A stretch of DNA of 64,000 bases from Peribacillus sp044761665 (GCF_044761665.1 NZ_JBIWCW010000005.1:62001-126000), one strand, 5' to 3'; shown: positions 16,761-26,295, counted from the stretch's first letter. The notes: generated by a model from the letters alone, not told the origin. Numbers and translations: made by a program.

Positions 16761-18182
16761 ATGAGGAAGATTATGAGGGAGATGGATTATGGCATGGGAT
16801 TGACGGCTCTCCATTGGATTTATGTATTATTCATCGTGTTGATTATCGGATTTATGGTAAAGCGTCGGGATACCACCCTCATTTGCATCGTTGGCATCTT
16901 CATTTTGGCACTCGTCTCTACAGGCAGTTTAGCTTCCTCCATCAGCGGTGTGTTCAATAGTTTCACGTATGCCATTACAGAATTAATGTCGACCATTTTA
17001 ATTATCTCCATCATTGTTGCCATGAGTACTGTCTTGACGAGATCCGGTATCAATGATGTCATGATTGCCCCTTTTGCTAGATTCATTAAAAACCCCACAC
17101 TCGCTTTTTGGGTGATTGGAATCGTAATGATGGGCATCTCCTGGTTTTTCTGGCCATCTCCTGCGGTCGCTTTGCTTGGGGCCGTGCTGCTTCCGGTCGC
17201 ATTACGGGCAGGATTGCCGGCACTTGGCGTGGCGATGGCGATGAATTTATTCGGTCACGGCATTGCGCTTTCGGGCGATTTCGTCATTCAGGCAGCACCA
17301 AAACTGACGGCTGATGCGGCTTCAATTCCGGTCGGCGACGTCATTTCAGCCAGCATCCCGCTCGTCATTACCATGGGCGTCGTGACCACTGTTTCAGCGT
17401 TCATCTTTTTAAAGCGGGATATGCGGCTTGGACGGATCCTGCCTACAGAAAAAGAGGAAAGCGACCAAGACAAGGATGAGATGAATGAAGATTTACTGAC
17501 GATGGGACAAAAGAAGTTTTTTGCCTTATTCATCCCATTGACCTTTTTACTGGATGTCGTCACTCTTTGGCTTCTGAAATTACAAGGCGGCGAGGCGACA
17601 GCATTGGTTGGCGGGACTGCGGTTTTTATCTTGCTGATTTTGTCTCTCGTTGCACATGGCCATGAGGGTCTTGAAAAATCAACAAGCTACTTGATTCAAG
17701 GTTTTCAGTTTGGTTTCAAGGTTTTCGGACCGGTCATACCGATTGCCGCTTTCTTTTATCTGGGCGATTCAGGTTTCATTAAAATCATCGGGGATTACTT
17801 ACCAAAAGCATCGCTTGGCATCGTCAATGACCTTGGCGCCGCACTCGCCGCCTCCGTGCCATTGACGAAAGAGATAGCCGCGGTCACGTTGACAGGCATC
17901 GGTGCAATCACTGGCCTGGATGGTTCCGGGTTTTCAGGCATTTCCCTGGCCGGATCGGTCGCGAACCTATTCGGAACCGCGATTGGAAGTGGCACGGCCA
18001 CCTTGACTGCACTCGGGCAAATCACGGCCATCTGGGTGGGCGGCGGAACCTTGATTCCATGGGCACTCATCCCAGCGGCAGCCATCTGTAACGTCAGTCC
18101 CTTCGAACTGGCCCGCCGAAACTTGCTTCCGGTATGCATCGGTTTGTTCGTGACGACGATTGTGGCGATGTTTATGATTTGA
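16761..18182 (+). CDS. GntP-like ion/organic acid transporter, substrate unknown
   Basis: A membrane protein of up to 473 residues with about 11-12 helices. Two half-repeats carry re-entrant, glycine- and proline-rich segments (FFWPSPAVALLGAVLLPVAL and GIGAITGLDGSGFSGISLAG), a pattern of the ion transporter superfamily that includes GntP, DctM and CitM. A cytoplasmic linker KEESDQDKDEMNEDL divides the halves. Several ATGs cluster at the 5' end (16761, 16773, 16782, 16797) and none has an ideal ribosome site, so the exact start is uncertain. It lies alone between two TetR genes. Substrate cannot be assigned. Confidence 0.7.
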   Translation: MRKIMREMDYGMGLTALHWIYVLFIVLIIGFMVKRRDTTLICIVGIFILALVSTGSLASSISGVFNSFTYAITELMSTILIISIIVAMSTVLTRSGINDVMIAPFARFIKNPTLAFWVIGIVMMGISWFFWPSPAVALLGAVLLPVALRAGLPALGVAMAMNLFGHGIALSGDFVIQAAPKLTADAASIPVGDVISASIPLVITMGVVTTVSAFIFLKRDMRLGRILPTEKEESDQDKDEMNEDLLTMGQKKFFALFIPLTFLLDVVTLWLLKLQGGEATALVGGTAVFILLILSLVAHGHEGLEKSTSYLIQGFQFGFKVFGPVIPIAAFFYLGDSGFIKIIGDYLPKASLGIVNDLGAALAASVPLTKEIAAVTLTGIGAITGLDGSGFSGISLAGSVANLFGTAIGSGTATLTALGQITAIWVGGGTLIPWALIPAAAICNVSPFELARRNLLPVCIGLFVTTIVAMFMI

Positions 18183-18197
18183 TTTCGAAAAAAATTG

Positions 18198-18242
18198 TGT
18201 CAGTGAGCACCGGATTTGTACAGGTGGACGCTGGCATTTTTT
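18198..18242 (+). terminator. Terminator after the GntP-like gene
   Basis: TGTCAGTGAGCACC pairs imperfectly with GGTGGACGCTGGCA, followed by TTTTTT. Confidence 0.75.
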
Positions 18243-18300
18243 ATTTAGTAGAATAAAAAACAACATTTACAATTATAGGTAATTAGGTTATTCTAATTGT

Positions 18301-18318
18301 AGACCGAACGTTCAGTTT
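18301..18318. promoter_or_regulatory. Operator 1 of the TetR-MFS module
   Basis: AGACCGAACGTTCAGTTT is a near-perfect palindrome centred on AACGTT, 22 bp before the tetR start. A close copy lies before the MFS gene at 19043-19060. Shared context is TGTA-R-ACCGAACG-K-TCAG. Confidence 0.8.
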
Positions 18319-18340
18319 ATATTTTGGAGGCTTATTAAAC

Positions 18341-18931
18341 ATGAAACAACAAACTACCCCCTCTCCCACTAAGCTTAAAATAGCTAAAGAAGCAGAAAAA
18401 TTGTTTGCCCAAAAAGGATACGCCGCTACATCGATGGAAGACATCACAAACGTCTCCGAAAGCAGTAAAGGCAGCATTTATTATCATTTCAAAAGCAAGG
18501 AAAAACTTTTCTTGTACATCGTTGAGAATAACGCCAACGAATGGAAGCGTGCCTGGAACATCAAGCAACAGAACTACAGCACGAGTGTGGAGAAGTTATA
18601 TGCATTGGCTGACCATTATCTTGAAGACTTGCAGAGTCCTTTAATCAGAGCTGCTGAAGAATTTGGCGGGAGCGAAACGGCTGACCCAGAGATTTTTGCA
18701 CAGATTTTAGAAATTTATCGAAGTCAGTATTATGACACGTATGAAGCCGTAATAGATCAGGGGATAAAAGAAGGCGCCTTCATCGAAGATAATCCCAAAG
18801 ACCTTATGTACATTCTCTTTGGCATGCACGCCGGATTAAGTGCCACCTATTACGAGATGGAATTTCCAGAGATCAGGAGACTGTATCTTAAAAGCGTCGA
18901 TGTCTTTTTAAAAGGCATTTCAAAACAGTAG
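18341..18931 (+). CDS. TetR-family repressor of the MFS exporter
   Basis: A 196-residue TetR protein. The helix-turn-helix spans about residues 15-60 (AEKLFAQKGYAATSMEDITN and SSKGSIYYHFKSKEKLF), a typical QacR/YxaF-like sequence. TTTTGGAGG precedes the ATG. The same palindromic operator occurs before this gene and before the MFS transporter 110 bp downstream of its end, so the protein most likely represses both. Its own terminator (18938-18981) separates the two units. Ligand unknown, probably a substrate of the pump. Confidence 0.9.
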   Translation: MKQQTTPSPTKLKIAKEAEKLFAQKGYAATSMEDITNVSESSKGSIYYHFKSKEKLFLYIVENNANEWKRAWNIKQQNYSTSVEKLYALADHYLEDLQSPLIRAAEEFGGSETADPEIFAQILEIYRSQYYDTYEAVIDQGIKEGAFIEDNPKDLMYILFGMHAGLSATYYEMEFPEIRRLYLKSVDVFLKGISKQ

Positions 18932-18937
18932 ATGAGC

Positions 18938-18981
18938 AAACATCCCTTTCATGCTTAGCTATTCAAGCTGAAAGGATGTTT
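18938..18981 (+). terminator. Terminator after tetR
   Basis: AAACATCCCTTTCA pairs with TGAAAGGATGTTT across a loop of about 17 bases. It ends the tetR unit before the second operator. Confidence 0.7.
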
Positions 18982-19042
18982 CTCCGCTCTCTATGCTTTT
19001 TTCCTTTACCTCGTTTAGAACCATTTTTTTTGCGAATTTGTA

Positions 19043-19060
19043 AACCGAACGGTCAGATTA
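19043..19060. promoter_or_regulatory. Operator 2 of the TetR-MFS module
   Basis: AAACCGAACGGTCAGATT repeats the 18301 site with three changes and the same flanks. It lies 22 bp before the MFS start, just as operator 1 lies 22 bp before tetR. Confidence 0.8.
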
Positions 19061-19082
19061 TTAAAGAAGGAGCTGGGTACGA

Positions 19083-20303
19083 ATGAATAAATTATTGAAG
19101 AATAAGGTGTTCTGGATCATGTTAAGTTCGGATATGCTCGATCAAATCAGCATATGGATTCGAAATATGGCCGTTTTGTTTTACATCATTGAAAAAACGA
19201 CTCAAGATCCCGTCGCAATTTCACTGATTACCGTCATCGAATATGCTCCCATCTTCTTGTTTTCGTTTATAGGCGGAACTTTTGCAGACCGTTGGGATCC
19301 GAAGAAAACCATCATAAATGGCGGGCTGCTGAGCATGGCGTCCATCCTGGTCATCCTTCTTTTCATCTCATACGGGATGTGGGAAGCCGTTTTCTTTGCC
19401 ACATTCGTATCAGCAATCGTTTCCCAGTTTTCACAGCCTTCTTCCGCCAAGGTCTTCAAACGACACATAGCAGAGGATCAAGTCGGTTCGGCAATCGGCA
19501 TCATACAGAGTCTAGGTTCCCTATTCTTGATTCTAGGACCTATAATCGGGACGGCTGTTTACTCGAAATTCGGCATTTCCGCTTCACTTTCCTTATTGGT
19601 TGTCACATTCGGGATTTCCACTGCCATCACGCTGTTTTTACCGAAAACGGCAAAGCAAGAGAAGCAGGTTCACTCGACGGTCCTTATTGAAATTAAACAA
19701 GGCTTTCACTACGTACTTCACAACCATAATTTAAAAAGGATAGCCATGATTTTCTGCTTCTTAGGACTCGGATCGGGCTTGGTGCAACCGCTAGAGGTTT
19801 TCCTGATCACTGACAGGCTGCAATTGCCGAGGGAAACTCTGCAATGGTTAACCTCCACTGCGGGTGCCGGCATGCTGATAGGAGGAATCATCGCAGCCAC
19901 TCTCGTTAATAAGCTAAATGTGAAAGCGACGTTTGTTGGTACATTCGTCTTGTTGGCTCTCTCTACCGTTATCGAAGTGATGTCCACTTCCTTTCTTTTA
20001 ACGGCTACGATGAGATTCATCACAGCCTTCATGCTAGCGTTCATGCAAATCCTCTTAAGCACCATGATGATTAAACTTGTGGAAGAAAGATTCATCGGCA
20101 GGACAAATGGCTTCATCACGCCCTTCTTCATTCTATTTCTCTTAATCGGGACGGCAGTTTCTGGTCTGTTGCTGAAAATGACTTCGCTCTTTATCGTTTT
20201 CGGTTTATCCGCCCTCATCATCGCCCTTGCCGTCATTCCTGTATTCGGGATGTTGGTCGCTCCACGCACTGAAAAAAAAGAAAAAGTAGCACATACCTTG
20301 TAA
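19083..20303 (+). CDS. MFS exporter, macrolide-efflux (MefA)-like
   Basis: A 406-residue major facilitator with 12 helices. The start MNKLLKNKVFWIMLSSDMLDQIS and the cytoplasmic loop FADRWDPKKTIINGG (a motif-A variant) are typical of the MefA/TMR branch of MFS exporters found in Firmicutes. It has AAGAAGGAG upstream of the ATG, its own operator matching that of the preceding tetR, and a strong terminator. A drug or metabolite exporter induced through the TetR repressor is the best reading. Macrolide transport is not shown by sequence alone. Confidence 0.82.
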   Translation: MNKLLKNKVFWIMLSSDMLDQISIWIRNMAVLFYIIEKTTQDPVAISLITVIEYAPIFLFSFIGGTFADRWDPKKTIINGGLLSMASILVILLFISYGMWEAVFFATFVSAIVSQFSQPSSAKVFKRHIAEDQVGSAIGIIQSLGSLFLILGPIIGTAVYSKFGISASLSLLVVTFGISTAITLFLPKTAKQEKQVHSTVLIEIKQGFHYVLHNHNLKRIAMIFCFLGLGSGLVQPLEVFLITDRLQLPRETLQWLTSTAGAGMLIGGIIAATLVNKLNVKATFVGTFVLLALSTVIEVMSTSFLLTATMRFITAFMLAFMQILLSTMMIKLVEERFIGRTNGFITPFFILFLLIGTAVSGLLLKMTSLFIVFGLSALIIALAVIPVFGMLVAPRTEKKEKVAHTL

Positions 20304-20310
20304 GATAAAA

Positions 20311-20343
20311 AACCATCCCCGCTAGAAAAACAGGGATGGTTTT
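20311..20343. terminator. Bidirectional terminator between MFS and thioredoxin-like genes
   Basis: AACCATCCC at 20311 and GGGATGGTTTT at 20333 form the stem, with A- and T-runs on both sides. It serves converging genes. Confidence 0.88.
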
Positions 20344-20346
20344 GTT

Positions 20347-20907
20347 TTATGCCTTGGCCAATGTATCCTTGATGCTAACGTACACTTCATGCCAAAGCTC
20401 TTCATTTTCTGAAAATGATTGTCCAATTTTCTTAAACAGTTCTTTTTGTGCCGCCTCAAAGCTATTGTCTTCCTTGGCAGGCAATTCCTTGCGCATTTCC
20501 ATGACGAACTCCTGTACCTTAGGTGCTCTTGGACCCCAAACCGCTTTTTCTTTTCCTTCCTCGTCGATAAAGATAAAGATAGGAATCGAACGCGCCGTTC
20601 CGTTCGTCAAATATTGATCCATCAGTTCAAGGTTTTGATCTCGTAAAACCATGCGCGTGTCAATATTCGTTGCTTGTGCGATGTTCAGCAGAATCGGAAT
20701 ATTCATCATCGCGTCGCCACACCAGTCCTCTGTAATGACAATCGCTCTCAGCTCTTTCCCTTTTACTTCTTCGAAAAATGCCCGATCTTCCTCGGAAACG
20801 GAAAACCGCTCGTAAACGGATTGCAAGCCTTCCTTGTTCACTTTCATCGTCTCTATAAATTCCTTTGCAGGAATCCCGTTTTCAAACCATTCATGTAATG
20901 TCGTCAT
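20347..20907 (-). CDS. Thioredoxin-family protein with a single active-site cysteine
   Basis: A 186-residue thioredoxin-fold protein. The active-site loop is TEDWCGDAMMN (Cys63); the second cysteine of the CxxC pair is replaced, giving C-G-D-A. The cis-proline region is SIPIFIFIDEEG. Proteins with this loop are common in Bacillus as an unnamed thioredoxin family. A one-cysteine site suits mixed-disulfide or bacillithiol chemistry rather than classical disulfide exchange (inference). A GTG/ATG further upstream is possible, but the ATG at 20907 is placed 7 bases after GAGGAGTG. Monocistronic, cytoplasmic. Confidence 0.82.
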   Translation of the reverse strand: MTTLHEWFENGIPAKEFIETMKVNKEGLQSVYERFSVSEEDRAFFEEVKGKELRAIVITEDWCGDAMMNIPILLNIAQATNIDTRMVLRDQNLELMDQYLTNGTARSIPIFIFIDEEGKEKAVWGPRAPKVQEFVMEMRKELPAKEDNSFEAAQKELFKKIGQSFSENEELWHEVYVSIKDTLAKA

Positions 20908-21115
20908 TTGCCCACTCCTCTCTAATTTAATTAAAAGTACCATAAACAGGTTTATATTTCAGCCAATTGATTCAGGAAGAATACACTAGTCTTTTGAAAT
21001 AATATATCAAAAAAATGTTTTCATTTTGAAATGAGGGGGAATTTATTAAGAGCTAACTAAATAACTGGATACATATTTAAAATAAAAAATGTTTCTAACT
21101 TAGGAGATGGATTTT

Positions 21116-21967
21116 GTGGAAGGTTTTCTTTATGCGCTAATCCCTGCATTGACATGGGGAAGCTTGGTGCTTGTTTCCGAAAAACTGGGAGGCAATCCTT
21201 ATAATCAAACGCTTGGCATCACCATCGGCTCTTTATTATTTGCGATTGTCATGTCGTTCATCAATCCACCTGAATGGAGCACCCTCATCTGGATTGTCGG
21301 TATCATTTCAGGGATTGGTTGGGCATTCGGACAACTCTTTCAATTCAACAGTGTCAAGGAAATGGGTGTATCTAAAACCGTTCCCATTTCAACCGGCCTA
21401 CAGATTTTAGGGAATACGGTTTTTGCGGTTGTCGTCTTTAAAGAGTGGAATACTACTTCAACGATCATGCTCGGGGTAATTGCCATCATTTTCTTGATTG
21501 CCGGCGTATTGCTGACAAGCAACGGAGACAGTAAAGGTAAAAATGAAGGAAGCATGAAAAAAGGAATCATCTACCTGATTATCTCGACTGCCGGTTATGT
21601 CACCTATGTCATCGTCGTCAGATGGTTTGACATAGATGGTTGGTCGGCCATCCTGCCACAAGCCATCGGGATGTTTATCGCCGCCTTTCTACTATCCATC
21701 AAGCAAAAACCGTTCAACAAATATGCTGGACGTAATATCTTAACCGGAATCATGTGGGCAACCGGGAATATCGGTCTCCTTCTCGCTAACCCGAAAGTGG
21801 GTGTCGCGATCGCCTTTTCATTCTCACAAATGGGCATTGTCATCTCCACTTTAGGAGGAATCTTCCTTCTTGGAGAGAAAAAATCAAAAAAACAAATGAT
21901 GTATGTCATCGTCGGTTGTATCTTGGTCATCGCAGGCGGCGTCATGATTGGCTTTACAAAAGAATAA
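21116..21967 (+). CDS. glcU: Glucose uptake protein GlcU (GRP family)
   Basis: A 283-residue transporter of the glucose/ribose porter family with about ten helices. The N-terminus EGFLYALIPALTWGSLVLV and the segment GWAFGQLFQFNSVKEMG are GlcU-like. The ATG at 21107 is fused to the Shine-Dalgarno AGGAG; the GTG at 21116 has the correct 8-base spacing and aligns with the known N-terminus of GlcU. The next gene, 18 bp downstream, is glucose dehydrogenase. In B. subtilis glcU-gdh is a forespore operon (sigma G) that brings in glucose and oxidises it. I did not find a convincing sigma G promoter by eye. Confidence 0.88.
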   Translation: MEGFLYALIPALTWGSLVLVSEKLGGNPYNQTLGITIGSLLFAIVMSFINPPEWSTLIWIVGIISGIGWAFGQLFQFNSVKEMGVSKTVPISTGLQILGNTVFAVVVFKEWNTTSTIMLGVIAIIFLIAGVLLTSNGDSKGKNEGSMKKGIIYLIISTAGYVTYVIVVRWFDIDGWSAILPQAIGMFIAAFLLSIKQKPFNKYAGRNILTGIMWATGNIGLLLANPKVGVAIAFSFSQMGIVISTLGGIFLLGEKKSKKQMMYVIVGCILVIAGGVMIGFTKE

Positions 21968-21985
21968 AAAAGGGAGAGAACATAC

Positions 21986-22771
21986 ATGTATAAAGATTTA
22001 GAAAACAAAGTAGTAGTAATTACCGGAGCTGCAACAGGATTAGGGAAAGCAATGGCCGAACGTTTCGGAAAGGAAAAAGCGAATGTCGTCTTAAATTATC
22101 ATTCAGAAGACAGCGACTATAAGGAAATCATCCAAACCATTGAAGCAGCTGGTGGAAAAGCCGCAGCCATTAGAGGCGATGTTACAAAAGAAGAAGATGT
22201 GAAGAAATTGCTGGAATATGCCGTGGAGAAATTCGGCACCATTGACGTCATGATCAACAACGCCGGCATTGAAAACGAAGTGCCTAGTGAAAAACTGACG
22301 CTAGAAGATTGGCAAAAAGTCATCGACGTAAACTTGACGGGCATGTTTTTAGCCAGTCGCGACGCAATCAGCTATATGTTAGAACATAATATCAAAGGTA
22401 ATGTCATCAATATGTCTTCCGTCCATGACAGAATTCCTTGGCCTCATTTCGTTCACTATGCAGCAAGTAAAGGTGGCGTCAAGATGATGACCGAAACGCT
22501 CGCACTTGAATATGCACCAAAAGGAATCCGCGTGAATAACATTTCTCCTGGAGCGATCGATACACCGATCAACGCTGAAAAATTCAATGATCCAAAAGCG
22601 ACACAAGAAGTCATCGACCTCATTCCGATGGGATATATCGGAAAACCAGAACAAATCGCTGCATGTGCTGTTTGGCTGGCTTCCGAAGAATCAAGCTATG
22701 TGACCGGCATGACGCTATATGCAGATGGCGGCATGACCAAATATCCTGGATTCCAAGCTGGGAAAGGTTGA
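21986..22771 (+). CDS. gdh: Glucose 1-dehydrogenase
   Basis: A 261-residue short-chain dehydrogenase that oxidises beta-D-glucose to gluconolactone with NAD(P). The coenzyme motif TGAATGLG is at residues 13-20, NNAG near 91-94, and the catalytic Ser145, Tyr158 and Lys162 are in place (YAASK). Length and the C-terminus GMTKYPGFQAGKG match Bacillus glucose dehydrogenases, which keep the GFQAGRG tail that shapes the tetramer. GGGAGAG precedes the ATG. It is the second gene of the glcU-gdh operon, and a terminator follows. Germinating or developing spores are the expected site of action. Confidence 0.93.
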   Translation: MYKDLENKVVVITGAATGLGKAMAERFGKEKANVVLNYHSEDSDYKEIIQTIEAAGGKAAAIRGDVTKEEDVKKLLEYAVEKFGTIDVMINNAGIENEVPSEKLTLEDWQKVIDVNLTGMFLASRDAISYMLEHNIKGNVINMSSVHDRIPWPHFVHYAASKGGVKMMTETLALEYAPKGIRVNNISPGAIDTPINAEKFNDPKATQEVIDLIPMGYIGKPEQIAACAVWLASEESSYVTGMTLYADGGMTKYPGFQAGKG

Positions 22772-22785
22772 TTATAAGAATTACC

Positions 22786-22815
22786 GACACGGTGTTTAAC
22801 GCCGTGTTTTTATTT
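22786..22815 (+). terminator. Terminator of the glcU-gdh operon
   Basis: ACACGG and CCGTGT frame an inverted repeat ACACGGTGTTTAACGCCGTG with T-run after it. A nearly identical hairpin occurs at 28578-28611. Confidence 0.85.
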
Positions 22816-23004
22816 TGGATCAGAAATAGAATAGAAATTAATCAATAGACCACTCAAAGAATTTTTCCTCCATAGTAGTTGGGCAAGCTGAAGTGACATA
22901 ATCCAATTTTTGTTCAAGTGAGATTGGTTTCGTCGTCTAACGGTACCTTACTATAACAAAATAACCTAGTAGCATGGTTAACATCTTGAATCCTGAATAT
23001 AAAC

Positions 23005-25599
23005 TTATATACTTTCTCGTTTTAAAGCATCTATAATGTTTTCCTTTTTCACTTTTGAACTCGCATATAACATCGTTGTGCTAACCATGATAAATACTGC
23101 CACGATTACATATATAAAACTAATCCAAGGTAGTGTGAACTTTAGATTGAAGCTATTGATAAGTGCAATGTAAATCAAATACATTACACCGATACTGATT
23201 GGTAGCCCATAGAGTAATGATTTTATTCCATAAAATATACTTTCGTAATGAATCATTTTATTGAAACCTTTGGGCGTCATCCCAACTGATTTCAGCATCG
23301 CGAATTCTCGTTTACGAAGTGAGATACTGGTCGAAATGGTGTTGAATATATTGGCTATCGATATCAAGGTAATTAATAAGATGAATCCATATCCAAATAC
23401 GGATATCAGGAGAACCATCTGTTCAGATTCCTGCGTATTTTTTAACACATTATAAATGTAAATATCACTTATTTTCATGTCCTCAATTGCCTGTTGTGTG
23501 GCCATGGGATCCATTGACTTTAGATTTATCCACAATTCAACATCTTCTCTACTTTTCAATTGATCCATGACTTGTTCAGAGATAATTAAATTCAACTCGC
23601 CTACATCAGTTTGTTCGACTCCCATAGGAAGTTGATCCGTTAAGGCAGCTATCTTAATCTTCTTTACGGGTGTCTCTTTACCAGTGTCCCCATCTACTTC
23701 ATCTAGGTCAAGGCTCTGACCAACTTTTGCATGAATGACCTTTGATTCTACAAATTTATGTTCTGCTTCATCTTTATAAGAAATCTTATCAACCACAATG
23801 CCTGACAGATGTGCTGGGTCATTGAGTTGTTTGTAATCTGCACCCACACTTTTCGCATAATCTTGTAGGTCTTTATCATCTAAGACGTGAAAATCAATGG
23901 AATATTGGAACTGCCCTTCTTTTATCAAACTTGGTTCATCTTTCACCAAGTTATGTAATCCATTCCCGATTACATCCTCATCAATCCAAGAATACAATTG
24001 AAAGTTTTTCATTACATTCCATTCCGTTACATCATCAAGTTTAGCAATGGAGTTGATAACCTGATCATCTAAAGAATCATTAGAGGTTTTAGTCACTTTA
24101 ATATCATAATTCACGTCCTCTGAGAGTCCATATACTTTCTGTATATTCTCTGTAAAATAAGATACGCTCAAGAAAAGAACGATACTAATGACAATTGAAA
24201 AGACCGTTGCTTGGTATCTACGTTTATTTCTCTTTAAATTCTTCAGACCAATTTCTGCTTCAAAGCCGAAAAGTTTGCTAACCAACTTCGATGTTTTCAC
24301 TGCTTTATTGGTTAGTTTAACTTCGTTCGTTTGTCGTATCGCATCAATTGCAGATATTCTAGATGCTCTTCTTGCTGGTAAATAGGTTGAAAAGAAGATC
24401 GTTAGGATCGACACGACACAGGCAATCAATAGAGATCCTGGTGTAATAGTTACCGTCAACTCCTCAGTTAAGCCAAAATTGACCTGATGAATCATCGGAT
24501 TAATAAACAAGAACATAATAGCGATTGCTACCAGTCCAAAAATGATTCCAATTGGTATACTGATTAAGCCAATAACCATCCCTTCAAAAAATACCGAATT
24601 TCTCTTCTGTCTTGCTGTAGCGCCCACGCTTGAGAGCATACCTAAATAACGAGACCGTTCGGAGACAGAAATGGCAAATGCATTATATATAAGCGATACT
24701 GATCCAACAATAATGATACCCATAATGACAATCGACAATGACAGAATGGTGATACTTAATTTATCGTTAATCGTAACACCATAGAAACGCAATAAATTAT
24801 GATTAAATTCAATGGACTCAGATTTAATGTTATTTTGCTTAGCTAAATCCTGTGCTTGCGTAAACAAGGACCTCTTAACTTTGTTTAATACAACTGTGGC
24901 ATTAACAATATCATTTGCACCCAATGTACTTTCATCTACATAACTGATGACGGTATATCCCGGTGCCCATGATGGCTCCCATGTCGGTCTTTTTATGAAG
25001 CCTACAACTTTATAACGTTTAGCTTCTGTATGTTCTATTGTTTCAGCAAGCAGACCTTTATCAGTTTTCAGTTCGTCCATCTGACTTAGTACCTGTGCAT
25101 CTTTAGCCTCGGTACTCATTCTATCGCCAACATCGAGTGTTAACGTGTCTCCGATCTTGTATGCTATTTTGGTATTTGTTGCAATGTCCTCCGAAATAAC
25201 AATTTCGTTGTCTGCATGTGGAAGTTGCCCTGAACTTAGTTCAATTGGAAACTGTTTTAAACCTTGTTCATTATATTCCTTAATATATAAATAGGGTTTA
25301 TTCACAGTATCTCCGTTTTTTAACTTGGCGTACCCTCGTTCTCTTGATACGCCAAGTGTTTGAGTGTCCTCCTCTGCTTCAATCGCTTTAAGTTGAGATT
25401 TATTCACATCTTTATAAAGGACATGCCATCCTCCATCAGTTGTTATCGCTTGCCTTTGCATTAAATCCATAAACGAAACCACAAGTGTAGAAACAGCTGT
25501 CACCATCATTACAGAGATAATGACACCGATAATGGTCACTAGTGTTCGGCGCTTATTCTCCTTCAAATGTCTTACTGTTAATTTGTTAACAATATTCAC
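23005..25599 (-). CDS. ABC exporter permease, FtsX/MacB-type
   Basis: An 864-residue permease with two FtsX-like domains. An N-terminal helix (about 17-42), an extracytoplasmic region and three helices (about 280-410, ending LPARRASRISAIDAIRQTNE) form the first half; the second half repeats the pattern and ends with YASSKVKKENIIDALKRE. This is the architecture of large exporter permeases that move peptides, lipoproteins or antibiotics. Its GTG start overlaps the ATPase stop as GTGA. ATPase and permease follow a two-component system, so the pair is probably an inducible detoxification or cell-envelope stress module. It lacks the ten-helix BceB layout, so it is not a classical bacitracin system. 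Confidence 0.85.
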   Translation of the reverse strand: MNIVNKLTVRHLKENKRRTLVTIIGVIISVMMVTAVSTLVVSFMDLMQRQAITTDGGWHVLYKDVNKSQLKAIEAEEDTQTLGVSRERGYAKLKNGDTVNKPYLYIKEYNEQGLKQFPIELSSGQLPHADNEIVISEDIATNTKIAYKIGDTLTLDVGDRMSTEAKDAQVLSQMDELKTDKGLLAETIEHTEAKRYKVVGFIKRPTWEPSWAPGYTVISYVDESTLGANDIVNATVVLNKVKRSLFTQAQDLAKQNNIKSESIEFNHNLLRFYGVTINDKLSITILSLSIVIMGIIIVGSVSLIYNAFAISVSERSRYLGMLSSVGATARQKRNSVFFEGMVIGLISIPIGIIFGLVAIAIMFLFINPMIHQVNFGLTEELTVTITPGSLLIACVVSILTIFFSTYLPARRASRISAIDAIRQTNEVKLTNKAVKTSKLVSKLFGFEAEIGLKNLKRNKRRYQATVFSIVISIVLFLSVSYFTENIQKVYGLSEDVNYDIKVTKTSNDSLDDQVINSIAKLDDVTEWNVMKNFQLYSWIDEDVIGNGLHNLVKDEPSLIKEGQFQYSIDFHVLDDKDLQDYAKSVGADYKQLNDPAHLSGIVVDKISYKDEAEHKFVESKVIHAKVGQSLDLDEVDGDTGKETPVKKIKIAALTDQLPMGVEQTDVGELNLIISEQVMDQLKSREDVELWINLKSMDPMATQQAIEDMKISDIYIYNVLKNTQESEQMVLLISVFGYGFILLITLISIANIFNTISTSISLRKREFAMLKSVGMTPKGFNKMIHYESIFYGIKSLLYGLPISIGVMYLIYIALINSFNLKFTLPWISFIYVIVAVFIMVSTTMLYASSKVKKENIIDALKRESI

Positions 25600-26279
25600 G
25601 GACGAATCACCTCATCTTTGGCAATCCTTCCATCTTCAATGGTAATAATTCTATCGGCTTGAAGCGCAATCCGCTCATCATGTGTAATGATGATCAGTGT
25701 TTGATTGAAGGTTTTATTAAACATTCTTAATAAATCAATGATTTCGCTACCATTTTTGCTATCCAAATTACCTGTTGGTTCGTCTGCTAGCATAATCGTA
25801 GGATTACTAATCAGTGCTCTTCCGATCGACACACGTTGTTGTTGTCCACCCGACAGTTGATTCGGTAAATGCTTTAAGCGATTAGCTAGATTTAAGGTCT
25901 TCACGATATCAGCAAATTGCTTCTCATCCACCTTACGTTCATCAAGTAGTAGGGAAAGCTTAATATTCTCTTCCACCGTTAAGACCGGAATAAGATTATA
26001 AAATTGATAGATTAAGCCAATTTGTCTGCGTCTAAAGATTGCTAGTTGCGTCTCATTTAGATTATAAATATCTGTGTTGTCCACGAACACTTTGCCAGTT
26101 GTCGGTCGATCCACACCACCAAGCATATGCAGGATCGTTGATTTCCCTGAACCTGAAGGACCAATAATAGCAATGAATTCACCTTTGTTTACTGTAAAAG
26201 ATACATCTTCGAGCGCTTTTACCGCATTTTCACCTTTACCATACGTTTTAGACAGATTTTCAATTTTTAATATTTCCAT
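25596..26279 (-). CDS. ABC exporter ATP-binding protein (MacB/LolD type)
   Basis: A 227-residue ATPase. Walker A GPSGSGKST is at residues 40-48, the signature LSGGQQQRVSIGRAL follows, Walker B is IMLADEPTGNLD, and the H-loop THD is present. The TGNLD extension is typical of the MacB/LolD/FtsE group that pairs with FtsX-like permeases. An upstream start at 26324 would overlap the promoter repeats; the ATG at 26279 stands 7 bases after GGAGG. It overlaps the permease by four bases. Transcription should begin at the TTGACA promoter just upstream, under the neighbouring response regulator. Confidence 0.9.
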   Translation of the reverse strand: MEILKIENLSKTYGKGENAVKALEDVSFTVNKGEFIAIIGPSGSGKSTILHMLGGVDRPTTGKVFVDNTDIYNLNETQLAIFRRRQIGLIYQFYNLIPVLTVEENIKLSLLLDERKVDEKQFADIVKTLNLANRLKHLPNQLSGGQQQRVSIGRALISNPTIMLADEPTGNLDSKNGSEIIDLLRMFNKTFNQTLIIITHDERIALQADRIITIEDGRIAKDEVIRP

Positions 26280-26295
26280 TGTAAGACCTCCATTT

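Noticed and set aside
22844..22922. Minus-strand coding-like string TSACPTTMEEKFFEW after gdh
   Set aside because: Too short, no start, no known family. It could be a fragment but cannot be supported.
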